A stretch of DNA of 64,000 bases from positions 1-64,000 of the forward strand of contig NZ_MPPI01000016.1 in NCBI RefSeq assembly GCF_001895925.1, in the 5' to 3' direction. Position numbers and translations under genes: made by a program. The notes under the pieces are model-generated. The model saw nothing but the letters and a program-made list of their open reading frames with translations, was not told the origin of the DNA and made no database searches. Source of the stretch: Phormidesmis priestleyi ULC007 (GTDB lineage Bacteria > Cyanobacteriota > Cyanobacteriia > Leptolyngbyales > Leptolyngbyaceae). Shown in pieces: positions 25,557-35,063 of this stretch (positions within the stretch are counted from its first letter, which is position 1; each line of letters starts with the position of its first letter).

Positions 25557-25816
25557 CCCACTCTTACAAATCAACAACTCCTGTATTACGGACTTCACCA
25601 CACTCATTCTACAGATGCTTCGTTAAATTGTGCTCTCTTCGTTGAATTTTGACTGCTACTCTCTTCTCTCTCAACAAGCATCTGTAGTTTCATTCTAAAA
25701 AATTAGTATCTCCTACACGAGTTGCATAACACAGCAAAACCAATCGTGATCTTTTACTAGCTCCCTTATCCCCTCCGATCGATTCCCTCGTAGCAACACA
25801 GAAGGAAGTTAAATTT

Positions 25817-26911
25817 ATGACAGAAGTTCTACTAAAGGAACTGAGTAGCAGTGATGTTGACTGGATCTTGGCAACGGGTCGGAGAGAAGAAGTGACGGCT
25901 GGCACGACCCTGATCCGCCAAGGTACATTGGTTAATGCTCTCTACATTCTGCTAGATGGCGCATTGACCGTTTCAGTTGCTCAGGCTGACGATAACCCGA
26001 TCGGTCGGGCGTTTGCTGCCCTCGAAGGGGGCGAACTGTCAGGGCGAGAAATCGCCAGACTCACCAATGGGGAGGTAGTCGGAGAACTGCCGTTCTTAAC
26101 CTCCTACCAGTCTTCTACCACCGTCAAAGCACTCAGAAAATCGCTGGTGTTGATGATTCCGCAACAGCAGCTTATGGAGAAATTGCAGACAGACATCACG
26201 TTTGCGGCTCATCTCTATCGGGCGATCGCGGTTTTGTTGGCGCACCGACTAGAGCAGATTGTTAGTCAGATTGGACATAGTACGATCGTGTTATGCCAGC
26301 CTCAGATTCGAGAAATTTTGTGCACGTTTGCAGAGTTAAACGATAGTGATATTGGTTGGATGATTGCTGCGGGCAATGCTGTGAGGATTGCTGCGGGCGA
26401 TGTCTTGTTCCATGCTGGCAGACCCGTTGACGCATTTTACATTTTGCTAGATGGGAAAATGGTTACCTCGATCGCTGACGACGAAAGCAATCCTCTAACT
26501 CGTGCCTTTTCAAACTTAGAAGAAACCGATCACGTCGAACGAGAGTTTGCAAAACTATCGCGAGGCGACATGGTAGGCGAAACGCCTTTTGTGGAGGCGA
26601 GTCCGCCTGCGATGACAATTCGGGCAGTTGAGGATGCGATCGTGCTAGCAATTCCGCGCTGGCGGCTGGCGGCAAAACTGCTGCACGATGTTGGGTTTGC
26701 GGCTCGATTTTATCGCGTGTTAGCGATTTTGTTAGCCGACAAACAGCAAGGCATCATCAATCGGTTGGGCTACGGCAGAATCACCTACAGCTCAGGTCGA
26801 TCTCTCGACGATCGCTTGACCTACGAAGATGAACTGAGTTCGGGCTTTTTGGCTCAGGTAACGCTAGCGGGTACTCGATTTGACTGGATGCTGAAACAGA
26901 TTCGAGGGTAG
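25817..26911 (+). CDS. Bacteriocin-transport-associated protein with two cyclic-nucleotide-binding domains
   Basis: A 364-residue soluble protein of two tandem cNMP-binding-like domains (about 15-150 and 175-310). Each has the phosphate-cassette-like pattern: LYILLDGALTVSVA...GEVVGELPFL, then FYILLDGKMVTSIA...GDMVGETPFV. The cassettes lack the canonical R-x-A, so real nucleotide binding is doubtful. This arrangement matches the family named 'bacteriocin-type transport-associated protein' (TIGR03896), regularly found with NHLM-type exporters. Its place between precursors and exporter genes supports a role in docking or regulating export. Confidence 0.88.
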   Translation: MTEVLLKELSSSDVDWILATGRREEVTAGTTLIRQGTLVNALYILLDGALTVSVAQADDNPIGRAFAALEGGELSGREIARLTNGEVVGELPFLTSYQSSTTVKALRKSLVLMIPQQQLMEKLQTDITFAAHLYRAIAVLLAHRLEQIVSQIGHSTIVLCQPQIREILCTFAELNDSDIGWMIAAGNAVRIAAGDVLFHAGRPVDAFYILLDGKMVTSIADDESNPLTRAFSNLEETDHVEREFAKLSRGDMVGETPFVEASPPAMTIRAVEDAIVLAIPRWRLAAKLLHDVGFAARFYRVLAILLADKQQGIINRLGYGRITYSSGRSLDDRLTYEDELSSGFLAQVTLAGTRFDWMLKQIRG

Positions 26912-26930
26912 GGGCATGGCTATTGCCGTA

Positions 26931-27018
26931 GCCCTCACCCTAAATCCCTCTCCCCGTGGGAGAGGGACTTTGAATCTGGCTCCCTTCTCCCACGGGGAGA
27001 AGGGTTGGGGATGAGGGC
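26931..27018. repeat. Palindromic repeat (family D)
   Basis: GCCCTCACCCTAAATCCCTC pairs with the complementary GATGAGGGC end, and CCCGTGGGAGAGGGA pairs with TCTCCCACGGGG inside. A related copy lies at about 57964-58107, and flanks of another surround the MITE at 33794-33965. It may form a terminator between the cNMP gene and the HlyD gene. Confidence 0.6.
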
Positions 27019-27123
27019 GACAAGCCAGGCATCACCACGATTTGAACTCAAGTTGACACCAAGGGGGCACCCCGATGCCGCACCCCGATCGCATGTAAAT
27101 TTCGACAATTGAATGGAGTCAGT

Positions 27124-28566
27124 ATGGTCACGATCAACAAGAACAACCTATTCCGAAAAGAAGCCCTCGATCGCTTGTCGTCTCCAGAGCGACTCGATCA
27201 ACTGATGCAAATTGTTCAGCCTAAGAAGTGGATTCCGTTAGCGGCGATGGGATCTTTGATTGCGGTTGGGCTGACCTGGAGCGTTTTCGGTCGCATTCCC
27301 ATTACTGTTACAGGGCAGGGTGTCGTTGTTTATCCTAGCAAGGTGACGGCGTTTCAGTCTCCCAGTTCTGGGAAGATTCTCACTCTGAATATTCGTCCGG
27401 GTGATCAGGTGAAAAAAGGGCAGGTGATTGCCACGATCGACCAGACTGAACTGCAAGAAAAGTTAGACCTAGCTCGTGCCAAAATGGTTCAACTGCAAGA
27501 GCAAGATCGCGTTGCAAATTCACTGCAACTCCAGCGAACAGTCTTAGATAAGGGTGCCTTGCAACAACAGCGTCAGGCACTCCAGCAAAGTTTAGAGACA
27601 ACTCAATCCGTCACACCAATTATTAGAGATAAAGGTCTTAATTCAATTCGGCAAGAGCGGCAGAACTTAGAGCAACGATTGCAGACGACGCGAGATCTTT
27701 TACCGACCTTCAAACAGCGATTTGAGTTGCGGCAGCAGCTACGCCAAGAGGGTGCTGTGTCGAGTGATAGCGTGCTTCAGGCACAGCAAGAATTTCTTAA
27801 CAGCCAAACTAAAATCAACGAAATTCAATCGGAACAGAAACAGCTTGATGTCAAAGAAGCTGATGCTCAACGACAATTTTTAGAGAACGTCAATGCAACC
27901 AAAGATTTGCAAGCTCAGTTAGCAACACTAGACACAAAACTCGCAGGTCAAGCAGAACAAGATTTAGCCATTGCAACGAACCGTAAAAAAGAAATTCAAG
28001 ACACAGAGCGAACGATCGTACAACTGCAATCACAATTAAAAGGCAAAAGCCAGGTAAAAAGTAATTTTGATGGGCGAGTGTTAGAGGTTGTCGCCGTTTT
28101 AGGACAAACACTCGAAGAAGGAGGACGAATGGGCACGATCGAAGCTCAAGACTCCTCAAATAAATTGGTCGGGGTGGCATTTTTCCCAGTCAGTGAGGGC
28201 AAAAAGATTCAGAAGGGAATGGAGCTACAAGTTACCCCGTCTACGGTCAAACGAGAACGCTTTGGGGGCATTGTGGCAACCGTCACGAATATATCTGAGT
28301 TTCCGGTGACAAAAGAGGGTGCAGCGAGCGTGGTCGGCGGAACTGAAGTCTTGCAGAGCCTGCTCACTAAAGAGCCACAAATTCAAGTTTTTGCAGAGCT
28401 TCAACCTGACGCTTCGACAAAGAGCCATTTTCGTTGGTCTTCATCTAAGGGTCCCGAAACCCAAGTCACACCAGGTACGACGACCTCAGTGCGCGTCAAA
28501 ATCGATGAACAATCTCCGATTTCGTTTGTCTTTCCGATTCTGCGATCGTGGAGTGGAGCTTACTGA
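27124..28566 (+). CDS. NHLM-type bacteriocin secretion protein (HlyD family adaptor)
   Basis: A 480-residue periplasmic adaptor. A cytoplasmic N-terminus (~35 residues) is followed by one membrane helix (IPLAAMGSLIAVGLTWSVFG). A lipoyl-like half-motif (SPSSGKILTLNIRPGDQVKKGQVIATID), a long Gln-rich coiled-coil hairpin (about 110-310) and the second half-motif plus a beta-barrel domain (about 315-460) complete it. This is the adaptor that links the inner-membrane exporter to an outer-membrane channel. The ATG at 27124, with GGAG five bases upstream, is preferred over an in-frame TTG at 27109. Its stop lies two bases before the next ATG, so it is coupled to the exporter. Confidence 0.92.
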   Translation: MVTINKNNLFRKEALDRLSSPERLDQLMQIVQPKKWIPLAAMGSLIAVGLTWSVFGRIPITVTGQGVVVYPSKVTAFQSPSSGKILTLNIRPGDQVKKGQVIATIDQTELQEKLDLARAKMVQLQEQDRVANSLQLQRTVLDKGALQQQRQALQQSLETTQSVTPIIRDKGLNSIRQERQNLEQRLQTTRDLLPTFKQRFELRQQLRQEGAVSSDSVLQAQQEFLNSQTKINEIQSEQKQLDVKEADAQRQFLENVNATKDLQAQLATLDTKLAGQAEQDLAIATNRKKEIQDTERTIVQLQSQLKGKSQVKSNFDGRVLEVVAVLGQTLEEGGRMGTIEAQDSSNKLVGVAFFPVSEGKKIQKGMELQVTPSTVKRERFGGIVATVTNISEFPVTKEGAASVVGGTEVLQSLLTKEPQIQVFAELQPDASTKSHFRWSSSKGPETQVTPGTTTSVRVKIDEQSPISFVFPILRSWSGAY

Positions 28567-28568
28567 TT

Positions 28569-30824
28569 ATGCGAACTCTTGTTGGACAAATTGGACGTAA
28601 ATTAAGACCGATTCGGCAGATGATTAGCCCGCCCGATCGTCGCTGTCGAACTCCCACCCTCTTGCAAATGGAGGCAGTAGAATGCGGGGCGGCGGCACTG
28701 GGAATTATGTTGGGTTATTACGATCGCATTGTTCCTCTAGCTGAGTTGCGTCAAGCCTGCGGCGTTTCACGAGACGGCAGCAAAGCCTCTAATATTCTCA
28801 GCGCGGCGCGTAGCTATGGGTTGCAGGCAAAAGGCTTTAAGATCGAGTTAGAGGCGCTACGCAAACTGAACTGCCCCTACATTGTCTTTTGGAATTTCAA
28901 TCATTTCCTAGTTGTTGAAGGGTTTAGCAAAGACAAAGTTTATATCAACGATCCGGCGAGTGGGCCTCAAACCATTTCGCTAGAAGAGTTCGATCAAGCG
29001 TTTACTGGAGTCGTGCTGGTTGTTGAACCGGGTGCAGAATTTAAGCCAGGAGGACGTAAACCAAGTCTCATTCTCGCGTTGTGGGATCGATTGGAAAGCT
29101 CGATCGGGGCGCTGATCTATTGTGTAATCGCAGGATTGCTCTTAGTGATTCCTGGGTTAGCGATTCCAGCATTCTCTCAAGCGTTTGTCGATAATGTATT
29201 AATCGAAGGCAGAGACGATTGGTTGCATCCTTTAATCATTGGAATTATAGGCACAGCCGTATTAAGTGGATTTCTGACCTTGCTTCAGCTTCAGTTTCTT
29301 CGCCGCATGAAAATTAAGTTAGCTGTGGGCATGTCCAGCCGATTCTTATGGCATATTCTACGACTTCCAGTTAGCTTTTATGATCAGCGATTTGCCGGAG
29401 AAATTAGTAGCCGAGTTCGCCTCAACGACAGTCTAGCGAATCTGCTGTCAGGACGATTAGCTACTACCGCCATCTCCGCCTTTACCGTCGTTTTCTATGC
29501 TGTGGTGATGCTGCAATATGATGTCGTGTTGACCTCGATCGGCATCGCATTTGTGATAGTAAACGTCACCGTTTGGCGATGGGTTTCTCGTCAGCGCGTC
29601 GATGCCAATTTGCGTTTAATGCAAGAACAAGGCAAAGTCAGCGGGGTCTCGATTTCAGGGCTGCAAAGTATGGAAACGCTGAAGGCATCGGGGCTAGAGT
29701 CAGAATTCTTTTCCCGCTGGGCAGGCTACTACGCCAAAGCGATCAATGCCCGACAGGAAATGGATACGACGAATCAAACTCTGGGCGTACTGCCCTCGTT
29801 TTTGACCTCAATTACATCCATGCTGTTGCTGGTTGTGGGCGGACTGCGCGTCATGGATGGGGTGCTGAGTATTGGCATGCTGATTGCGTTTCAAGCATTG
29901 ATGCAGCGCTTTTTAGAGCCTGTCAATAATCTCGTCGGTCTCGCGGGTGAACTTCAAGAAATGGAAGGTAATCTCAATCGCCTGGATGATGTGTTGCGTA
30001 GCTCGATCGACCCTGCGGTCAAAGAACCCATCAGCGCCCCGCCGTCTGATGCTCTTCCTGCCGCTAATGTTCGGCTGCAAGGCTATATCGAACTTCGTAA
30101 CATTACCTTTGGCTACAATCGCTCTGCGCCGCCCTTAATCGAAAATCTCAGTCTGTCGCTCAAGCCAGGTCAACGAGTCGCATTAGTTGGGGGCAGTGGT
30201 TCAGGTAAGTCAACAGTTGCCAAACTGATTTGTGGTTTATATGAAGCCTGGTCAGGAGACATTTTGTTTGATGATCGATCGAGAAGCCAGATTCCTCGAT
30301 CGATTCTTACCCATTCGATCGCGCTAATTGAACAAGATATCTCACTGTTTGCTGGAAGTGTTCGGGACAATCTGACGCTATGGGATTCGACTGTTCCCTT
30401 TAGCAATTTAGTTCGCGCTTGCAAAGATGCCGCCATTCAGGATGTCGTGTTGTCGCTACCCGGAGGCTACAGCGCTGATCTAGCAGAAGGAGCCACCAAT
30501 TTAAGTGGCGGACAGCGACAGCGTTTAGAGATTGCTCGTTCCCTGGTGAACAATCCGGCGATTTTGATCATGGATGAAGCAACTAGCGCCCTCGATTCTG
30601 AAGCTGAAAGGCTAATTGATCAAAAACTCCGAGAGCGCGGCTGCACCTGTGTAATCGTGGCGCATCGGTTGAGTACGATTCGAGATTGTGACGAGATTAT
30701 TGTCTTCGATCGCGGCAAGGTAGTGCAACGAGGCACCCATGACGAGTTGCAGCAAATTGAAGGCAAATATTTGCAATTGATTCAGAGCGAAGGCGGAGCA
30801 CTTCAAGAGGAACAACCATGTTAG
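28569..30824 (+). CDS. C39 peptidase / permease / ATPase bacteriocin exporter (NHLM ABC1 type)
   Basis: A 751-residue fusion that cuts Gly-Gly leaders and exports the peptide. The N-terminal C39 peptidase has Cys39 (MEAVECGAAAL), His112 (NFNHFLVVEG) and Asp128 (INDPASG). Five or six membrane helices follow (about 180-440). The ATPase has Walker A VGGSGSGKST, signature NLSGGQRQRLEIARSL, Walker B ILIMDEATSALD and switch His in VAHRLST. All catalytic residues are present. The ATG at 28569 lies two bases after the adaptor stop, and the gene end overlaps the next start by seven bases. It is the obvious processing enzyme for the five precursors upstream. Confidence 0.94.
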   Translation: MRTLVGQIGRKLRPIRQMISPPDRRCRTPTLLQMEAVECGAAALGIMLGYYDRIVPLAELRQACGVSRDGSKASNILSAARSYGLQAKGFKIELEALRKLNCPYIVFWNFNHFLVVEGFSKDKVYINDPASGPQTISLEEFDQAFTGVVLVVEPGAEFKPGGRKPSLILALWDRLESSIGALIYCVIAGLLLVIPGLAIPAFSQAFVDNVLIEGRDDWLHPLIIGIIGTAVLSGFLTLLQLQFLRRMKIKLAVGMSSRFLWHILRLPVSFYDQRFAGEISSRVRLNDSLANLLSGRLATTAISAFTVVFYAVVMLQYDVVLTSIGIAFVIVNVTVWRWVSRQRVDANLRLMQEQGKVSGVSISGLQSMETLKASGLESEFFSRWAGYYAKAINARQEMDTTNQTLGVLPSFLTSITSMLLLVVGGLRVMDGVLSIGMLIAFQALMQRFLEPVNNLVGLAGELQEMEGNLNRLDDVLRSSIDPAVKEPISAPPSDALPAANVRLQGYIELRNITFGYNRSAPPLIENLSLSLKPGQRVALVGGSGSGKSTVAKLICGLYEAWSGDILFDDRSRSQIPRSILTHSIALIEQDISLFAGSVRDNLTLWDSTVPFSNLVRACKDAAIQDVVLSLPGGYSADLAEGATNLSGGQRQRLEIARSLVNNPAILIMDEATSALDSEAERLIDQKLRERGCTCVIVAHRLSTIRDCDEIIVFDRGKVVQRGTHDELQQIEGKYLQLIQSEGGALQEEQPC

Positions 30825-33745
30825 ATCAGATTCGGATTGTCACCTTGCCCGGAGAGTATTATCAACTTAAAGGCAATGAGCCACTGATTTTAGATGACCC
30901 GGAGACGATTTGGGTCGTGAAATCGGGTTCGTTAGCAGTGTTCGCAATGCCCGTCAAAGAAGGGGTTGCTGAAGGAACTCGCCGCTATTTGTTCACAACA
31001 CGATCGCGGCAAGCTCTGTTCTCGATCTCTAGCGATTTTGAGCCGTTGCCCTATCAGCTTTTTGCAGTATCAATCGAAGAAACCGAACTGCTCAAAGTGT
31101 CGATCAAAGATTTTCGCCAATTTATCGCCGAAGGCAATGGCGAAGCTCTGGCTTTAATCAACGGATGGGTTGAACAACTGGGATTAGCGGTGTCTACGAT
31201 CGTTCCTCCTGGACTGCCGTTTCAAGAAGAAGGGGTGCGTTATTTTTCACTCACCAATGGTCAGATCTTCCAGCCTCAGCGAGAGCTTGTCTCGTGGGTA
31301 CAGATCCAGCGCGGCTATGCCAACTGGATGGGATTTGAGGAACTGTTGCTCACACCCCAATCGGGACTGTTGCCCGTGAGTGCAGATATGTGGTTTCAAG
31401 CCGAAGATACGATCGAGCTTGAAACCCTAACAACAGAACAGGTAGAAGATCCCAACACTTTGTTGATGGGCATCTTCCAGCTTCAAGTTTATGTGCTGCA
31501 AACCCTGTACTTTTTAGAACAGCAGGAAACCAGCGACGAATTACAGCGATTTCAACAACGGCAACACCTCAATCATCAGGTGATGGAGGAAACGCTGGGT
31601 GAGTTAGCCTCGTTGCTGCAAGCCCAACAAGCCATCCCATCTGCCCAGCTTGGAGACAATGATTTTGATCAGGCTTTGCTGATTGCGGCGGGTGCTGTTG
31701 GGCGAGTTTTGGGCGTGACGATTCGACCGCCCGCCAAGTCTGAAGACATGAATCGGGTGCAAGATCCGCTGCAAGCGATCGCGCGGGCTTCTCGGCTGCG
31801 AATGCGCTCGATCGCGCTGCAAGGTCAGTGGTGGAAAAAAGATTGCGGTGCCATGCTCGCTTACACAGTTGAGGACAATCATCCAGTAGCGCTGTTGCCG
31901 ATCTCAGATACTCGCTATGAGATCTTCGACCCAATTAAGAGAACTCACATTCCCATTAATGCTAAGAGCGCTGCCACACTCGCAAACACCGGATACACGT
32001 TCTATCGCCCATTGCCCGACAAAGTTCTCAAGACGATCGATCTGCTGAAATTTGCCCTGCAAGGACACTATAAAGAATTGATGGTGGTTTTGACAGCGGG
32101 TGCTGCAACAACATTGTTGGGAATGATCACCCCCCAAGCTACCGCAATTTTGGTTGATAGTGCGATTCCAGATGCCGATCGCGGCTTATTAGTGCAAATC
32201 GCCTTAGCACTTCTGGCAACCGCTTTTGGCAGCACACTTTTTCAACTCGCTCAAGGTTTTGCGATTATGCGAGTCGAAACCTTTGCCGATGCCTCAACCC
32301 AAGCCGCAGTCTGGGATCGGCTGCTCAACTTAAAAGCTTCCTTTTTTCGCCAGTACTCGATCGGAGACTTAAACTCACGGGTGAGCGCGGTGACTCAAAT
32401 CCGTCAAAAACTCAGCAGCACCGTTCTCAGAAGTATTTTTACTGGCTTGTTTGCATTCCTAAACTTAGGACTTTTGTTTTACTACAACGCTTCATTAGCG
32501 TTAATCGCACTCGTTGTAGCGCTGATTAACATTTCCGTTACGCTTTTTTCAGGAATGTCTACGCTCCGCAAGACGCGCCCGTTATTAGAATTGCAGGGGC
32601 AGCTATTCGGGGTGATGGTGCAGTTGATTAACGGGGTGCCTAAACTTCGAGTCGCTGGGGCTGAATCTCGTGCCTTTGCGTTTTGGGGAAAACAATATAG
32701 TCAACAAATTAAATGGATGTTGAGTACGCAGGGCGTTGAAGATGTACTTGCGGTGGTTAATAAAATCTTGCCTGCATTAACGACCGCAACGCTATTCTGG
32801 TTCGCAACGAGCTTAATTCAGCAATCGTCCTCACAAGAGGGAGGATTATCCACAGGTGTATTTTTAGCGTTTAACGCCGCATTTGGCACCTTTATTAGTG
32901 GAGCCACCAGTTTGAGTGGCACGATCGTCGATGTTCTGCAAGTGGTGCCGCTCTGGGAACGAGCGCAGCCCATTCTAGAAGCCAAACCCGAAGTAGATTC
33001 TGACAAATCAGATCCGGGCAGACTGTCGGGTCGAGTCCTCGTCGATCATGTGATTTTTCGCTATCGGGATGACGGGCCACTGACGCTAGATGATGTCACA
33101 ATCCGCGCTGAACCGGGCGAGTTTATTGCCTTCGTAGGCGCTTCGGGAAGTGGCAAATCAACGCTATTCCGATTACTACTAGGGTTCGACGCGCCAGAAT
33201 CGGGCACTGTCTACTACGACGGACAAGATCTCGCGGGTCTGGATGTTCACGCCGTGCGTCGGCAGTTAGGGGTGGTTATGCAAAATAGCCGATTGACCTC
33301 CGCATCGATCTTTGAGAATATCGCCAGTGGAGCCATGATCACGATGGATGAGGCATGGGAAGGGGCGGGGATGGCTGGCTTTGCTGAAGATGTAGAATCG
33401 ATGCCGATGGGCATGCACACGGTAATCAGCGAAGGGGGCACCAACCTTTCTGGCGGGCAACGGCAGCGATTATTGATCGCCCGATCGCTCGTCTTAAAAC
33501 CCAAAATTCTGCTATTTGACGAAGCCACTAGCGCACTAGATAACCGCACCCAAGCGATCGTCAGTCAAAGCTTAGAGCGCCTCAAAGTCACGCGCATTGC
33601 GATCGCGCATCGTCTCAGCACCATTCGGAACGCCGATCGAATTTATGTGTTTCAGAATGGTCGCGTGGTGCAGGAGGGCAATTTTGACCAACTCGCCGAG
33701 CAACCAGGACTGTTTGCCCAACTGATGGCACGACAAAAACTTTAA
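30818..33745 (+). CDS. Second NHLM-type ABC permease/ATPase with degenerate peptidase-like region
   Basis: A 975-residue protein. The first ~240 residues are cupin/cNMP-like (GSLAVFAMPV). Residues about 330-400 resemble a C39 domain (WWKKDCGAMLAYTVE...PVALLP...YEIFDP). The Cys is present in DCGAML, but the rest is divergent, so it is probably not a peptidase. A six-helix membrane domain follows (about 420-690), then an ATPase with Walker A GASGSGKST, signature NLSGGQRQRLLIARSL and Walker B ILLFDEATSALD. This is the second ABC protein (ABC2) of NHLM loci and likely forms a heteromeric exporter with the preceding protein. The start overlaps that gene's stop. Confidence 0.9.
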   Translation: MLDQIRIVTLPGEYYQLKGNEPLILDDPETIWVVKSGSLAVFAMPVKEGVAEGTRRYLFTTRSRQALFSISSDFEPLPYQLFAVSIEETELLKVSIKDFRQFIAEGNGEALALINGWVEQLGLAVSTIVPPGLPFQEEGVRYFSLTNGQIFQPQRELVSWVQIQRGYANWMGFEELLLTPQSGLLPVSADMWFQAEDTIELETLTTEQVEDPNTLLMGIFQLQVYVLQTLYFLEQQETSDELQRFQQRQHLNHQVMEETLGELASLLQAQQAIPSAQLGDNDFDQALLIAAGAVGRVLGVTIRPPAKSEDMNRVQDPLQAIARASRLRMRSIALQGQWWKKDCGAMLAYTVEDNHPVALLPISDTRYEIFDPIKRTHIPINAKSAATLANTGYTFYRPLPDKVLKTIDLLKFALQGHYKELMVVLTAGAATTLLGMITPQATAILVDSAIPDADRGLLVQIALALLATAFGSTLFQLAQGFAIMRVETFADASTQAAVWDRLLNLKASFFRQYSIGDLNSRVSAVTQIRQKLSSTVLRSIFTGLFAFLNLGLLFYYNASLALIALVVALINISVTLFSGMSTLRKTRPLLELQGQLFGVMVQLINGVPKLRVAGAESRAFAFWGKQYSQQIKWMLSTQGVEDVLAVVNKILPALTTATLFWFATSLIQQSSSQEGGLSTGVFLAFNAAFGTFISGATSLSGTIVDVLQVVPLWERAQPILEAKPEVDSDKSDPGRLSGRVLVDHVIFRYRDDGPLTLDDVTIRAEPGEFIAFVGASGSGKSTLFRLLLGFDAPESGTVYYDGQDLAGLDVHAVRRQLGVVMQNSRLTSASIFENIASGAMITMDEAWEGAGMAGFAEDVESMPMGMHTVISEGGTNLSGGQRQRLLIARSLVLKPKILLFDEATSALDNRTQAIVSQSLERLKVTRIAIAHRLSTIRNADRIYVFQNGRVVQEGNFDQLAEQPGLFAQLMARQKL

Positions 33746-33793
33746 GAGCATTTATTAAGGTGCAACTTCTCGTCCTCACCCTGGGACTCTCCC

Positions 33794-33965
33794 CATACCG
33801 TACACACAAGTCTTTGTCGCTGCGTTCCAGTCCTTTCAGCCCCCTAAATCCCCCACGAGTGAGGGACTTTGAGCTAAGGCTCTAGTTTCAAAGTCCCCCA
33901 TTTTGGGGGATTTAGGGGGCGAAGATCTCAGCAATGACGAATCGAGACTTGTGTATACACAGTAG
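33794..33965. mobile_element. MITE family B, inserted inside a family D palindrome
   Basis: Ends resembling TACCGTACACACAAGTCT and AGACTTGTGTATACACAGTA surround the hairpin core at 33839-33920. The flanks 'CCTCACCCTGGGACTCTCCCC' and 'CTCCCGCAGGAGAGGGG' plus 'TTTAGGGTGAGGG' are the two halves of a family D palindrome, so this copy landed in an older repeat. The 422-base gap after the exporter gene (33746-34167) holds nothing else recognisable. Confidence 0.7.
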
Positions 33966-34167
33966 CTCCCGCAGGAGAGGGGTTTAGGGTGAGGGTTATT
34001 TCACATCGCATAATTCAGTATGACAAAAGTCATTAGAAACCTACTCATCAGATAACGAAAGTCGTAGAGAATCTCCCTAGTTCGTTGAGGTCGATTCATG
34101 ACATTTTTCAGAGGTTTATTCTGTTTGTAATCCTTACGATGAAGTTATTCAAATTGAAGGTAAACCT

Positions 34168-34452
34168 ATGAACTGTCTAACTTCAACCCACAATAACAAC
34201 TTACTCTCTTCCATGCGGCAACAGCTTTCATCGATCGAGATTTGTCATCCCAAAGTTGCGCGATTGTTGTGCAAAATGATTCCGGCTCGTTGCCCTTTTG
34301 AGCGAGAAATTAAGCTTTTTAATCGCCCGATCGCTCACATTCCACCGTTCTGTAAACTCAACCCTTTCTACGACCAAATTGTTGAAATTCGTTTCAAGTC
34401 TCTCTCTTACTTAGCTGATCACTGTGGTGAAGATATTACCCTCTATTGTTAA
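34168..34452 (+). CDS. Mo-dependent nitrogenase C-terminal domain family protein
   Basis: A 94-residue protein. The core LCKMIPARCPFEREIKLFNRPIAHIPPFCKLNPFYDQ ... LADHCGEDI is the cyanobacterial Mo-nitro_C pattern, with three conserved Cys residues. Despite the family name these small proteins also occur in non-fixing cyanobacteria, and their role is unknown; no nif gene is in the window. The start codon follows GAAGGTAAACCT, an acceptable ribosome-binding site. The next gene begins within 14 bases, so the two may be co-transcribed. Confidence 0.8.
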   Translation: MNCLTSTHNNNLLSSMRQQLSSIEICHPKVARLLCKMIPARCPFEREIKLFNRPIAHIPPFCKLNPFYDQIVEIRFKSLSYLADHCGEDITLYC

Positions 34453-34465
34453 AGGAACAACGATC

Positions 34466-35011
34466 ATGGTAGCTACTCTTTTTGAAACACTCAAAGTCAA
34501 CGTTAGCCTCATTTTTGCCCTGCTTGTGTCGAGTCCTTCGAGCATCGGTGCAGAAACGGTTCCTATCCCCAGTAATCTAAACGTTCCTAGTGGTCAACAA
34601 CTGATTTTAAAAGCCTCTGCCAAAGGCTCTCAGATCTATGTTTGCACTCTGAAGACTCCCTATCCTGCTCAATATGAATGGACGCTAAAGGCTCCCGATG
34701 CCATCTTAGTGAATGAGCAAAGGCAATATCTGGCAAAGCATTATGCAGGCCCAACGTGGGAGGCAAAAGACGGCAGCAAAGTGGTAGCGATCGTAAAATC
34801 TAAGACAGCCGCACCTCAAGATCGCGCCATTCCCTGGCTGTTGTTAGAGGCACGATCGCACGAGGGCAATGGAATTCTTCGCTCAGTTAATTGGATTCAA
34901 CGAGTGAATACGATTGGCGGAAAGGCTCCGGCTCAAGGATGTGACGAGTCCTTTCAAGACCGGGAGGTTCGAGTAAATTATACGGCTGATTATCTCTTTT
35001 ATGGAGACTGA
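34466..35011 (+). CDS. DUF3455 family secreted protein
   Basis: A 181-residue protein with a hydrophobic N-terminus ending near SIGAETV, which looks like a signal peptide, so it is probably exported. The body contains VPSGQQLILKASAKGSQIYVC, YEWTLKAPDA and HYAGPTWEAKDGSKVV, the usual DUF3455 run; the family is of unknown function and often found in bacteria and fungi. AAAGGAAC upstream supports the ATG at 34466. An in-frame GTG at 34424 would overlap the preceding gene and spoil the signal sequence. A family G hairpin follows the stop. Confidence 0.8.
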   Translation: MVATLFETLKVNVSLIFALLVSSPSSIGAETVPIPSNLNVPSGQQLILKASAKGSQIYVCTLKTPYPAQYEWTLKAPDAILVNEQRQYLAKHYAGPTWEAKDGSKVVAIVKSKTAAPQDRAIPWLLLEARSHEGNGILRSVNWIQRVNTIGGKAPAQGCDESFQDREVRVNYTADYLFYGD

Positions 35012-35022
35012 CGTTTTAATAT

Positions 35023-35050
35023 GTAGGGACACAATATATCGTGTCCCTAC
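35023..35050. repeat. Short palindromic repeat (family G)
   Basis: GTAGGGACACAATATATCGTGTCCCTAC is nearly perfectly palindromic over 28 bases. It lies between the DUF3455 stop and the gluconokinase start and could act as a terminator or as an inserted repeat. Relatives are at 8866 and 20978. Confidence 0.55.
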
Positions 35051-35063
35051 TCCAGGATTAAAA

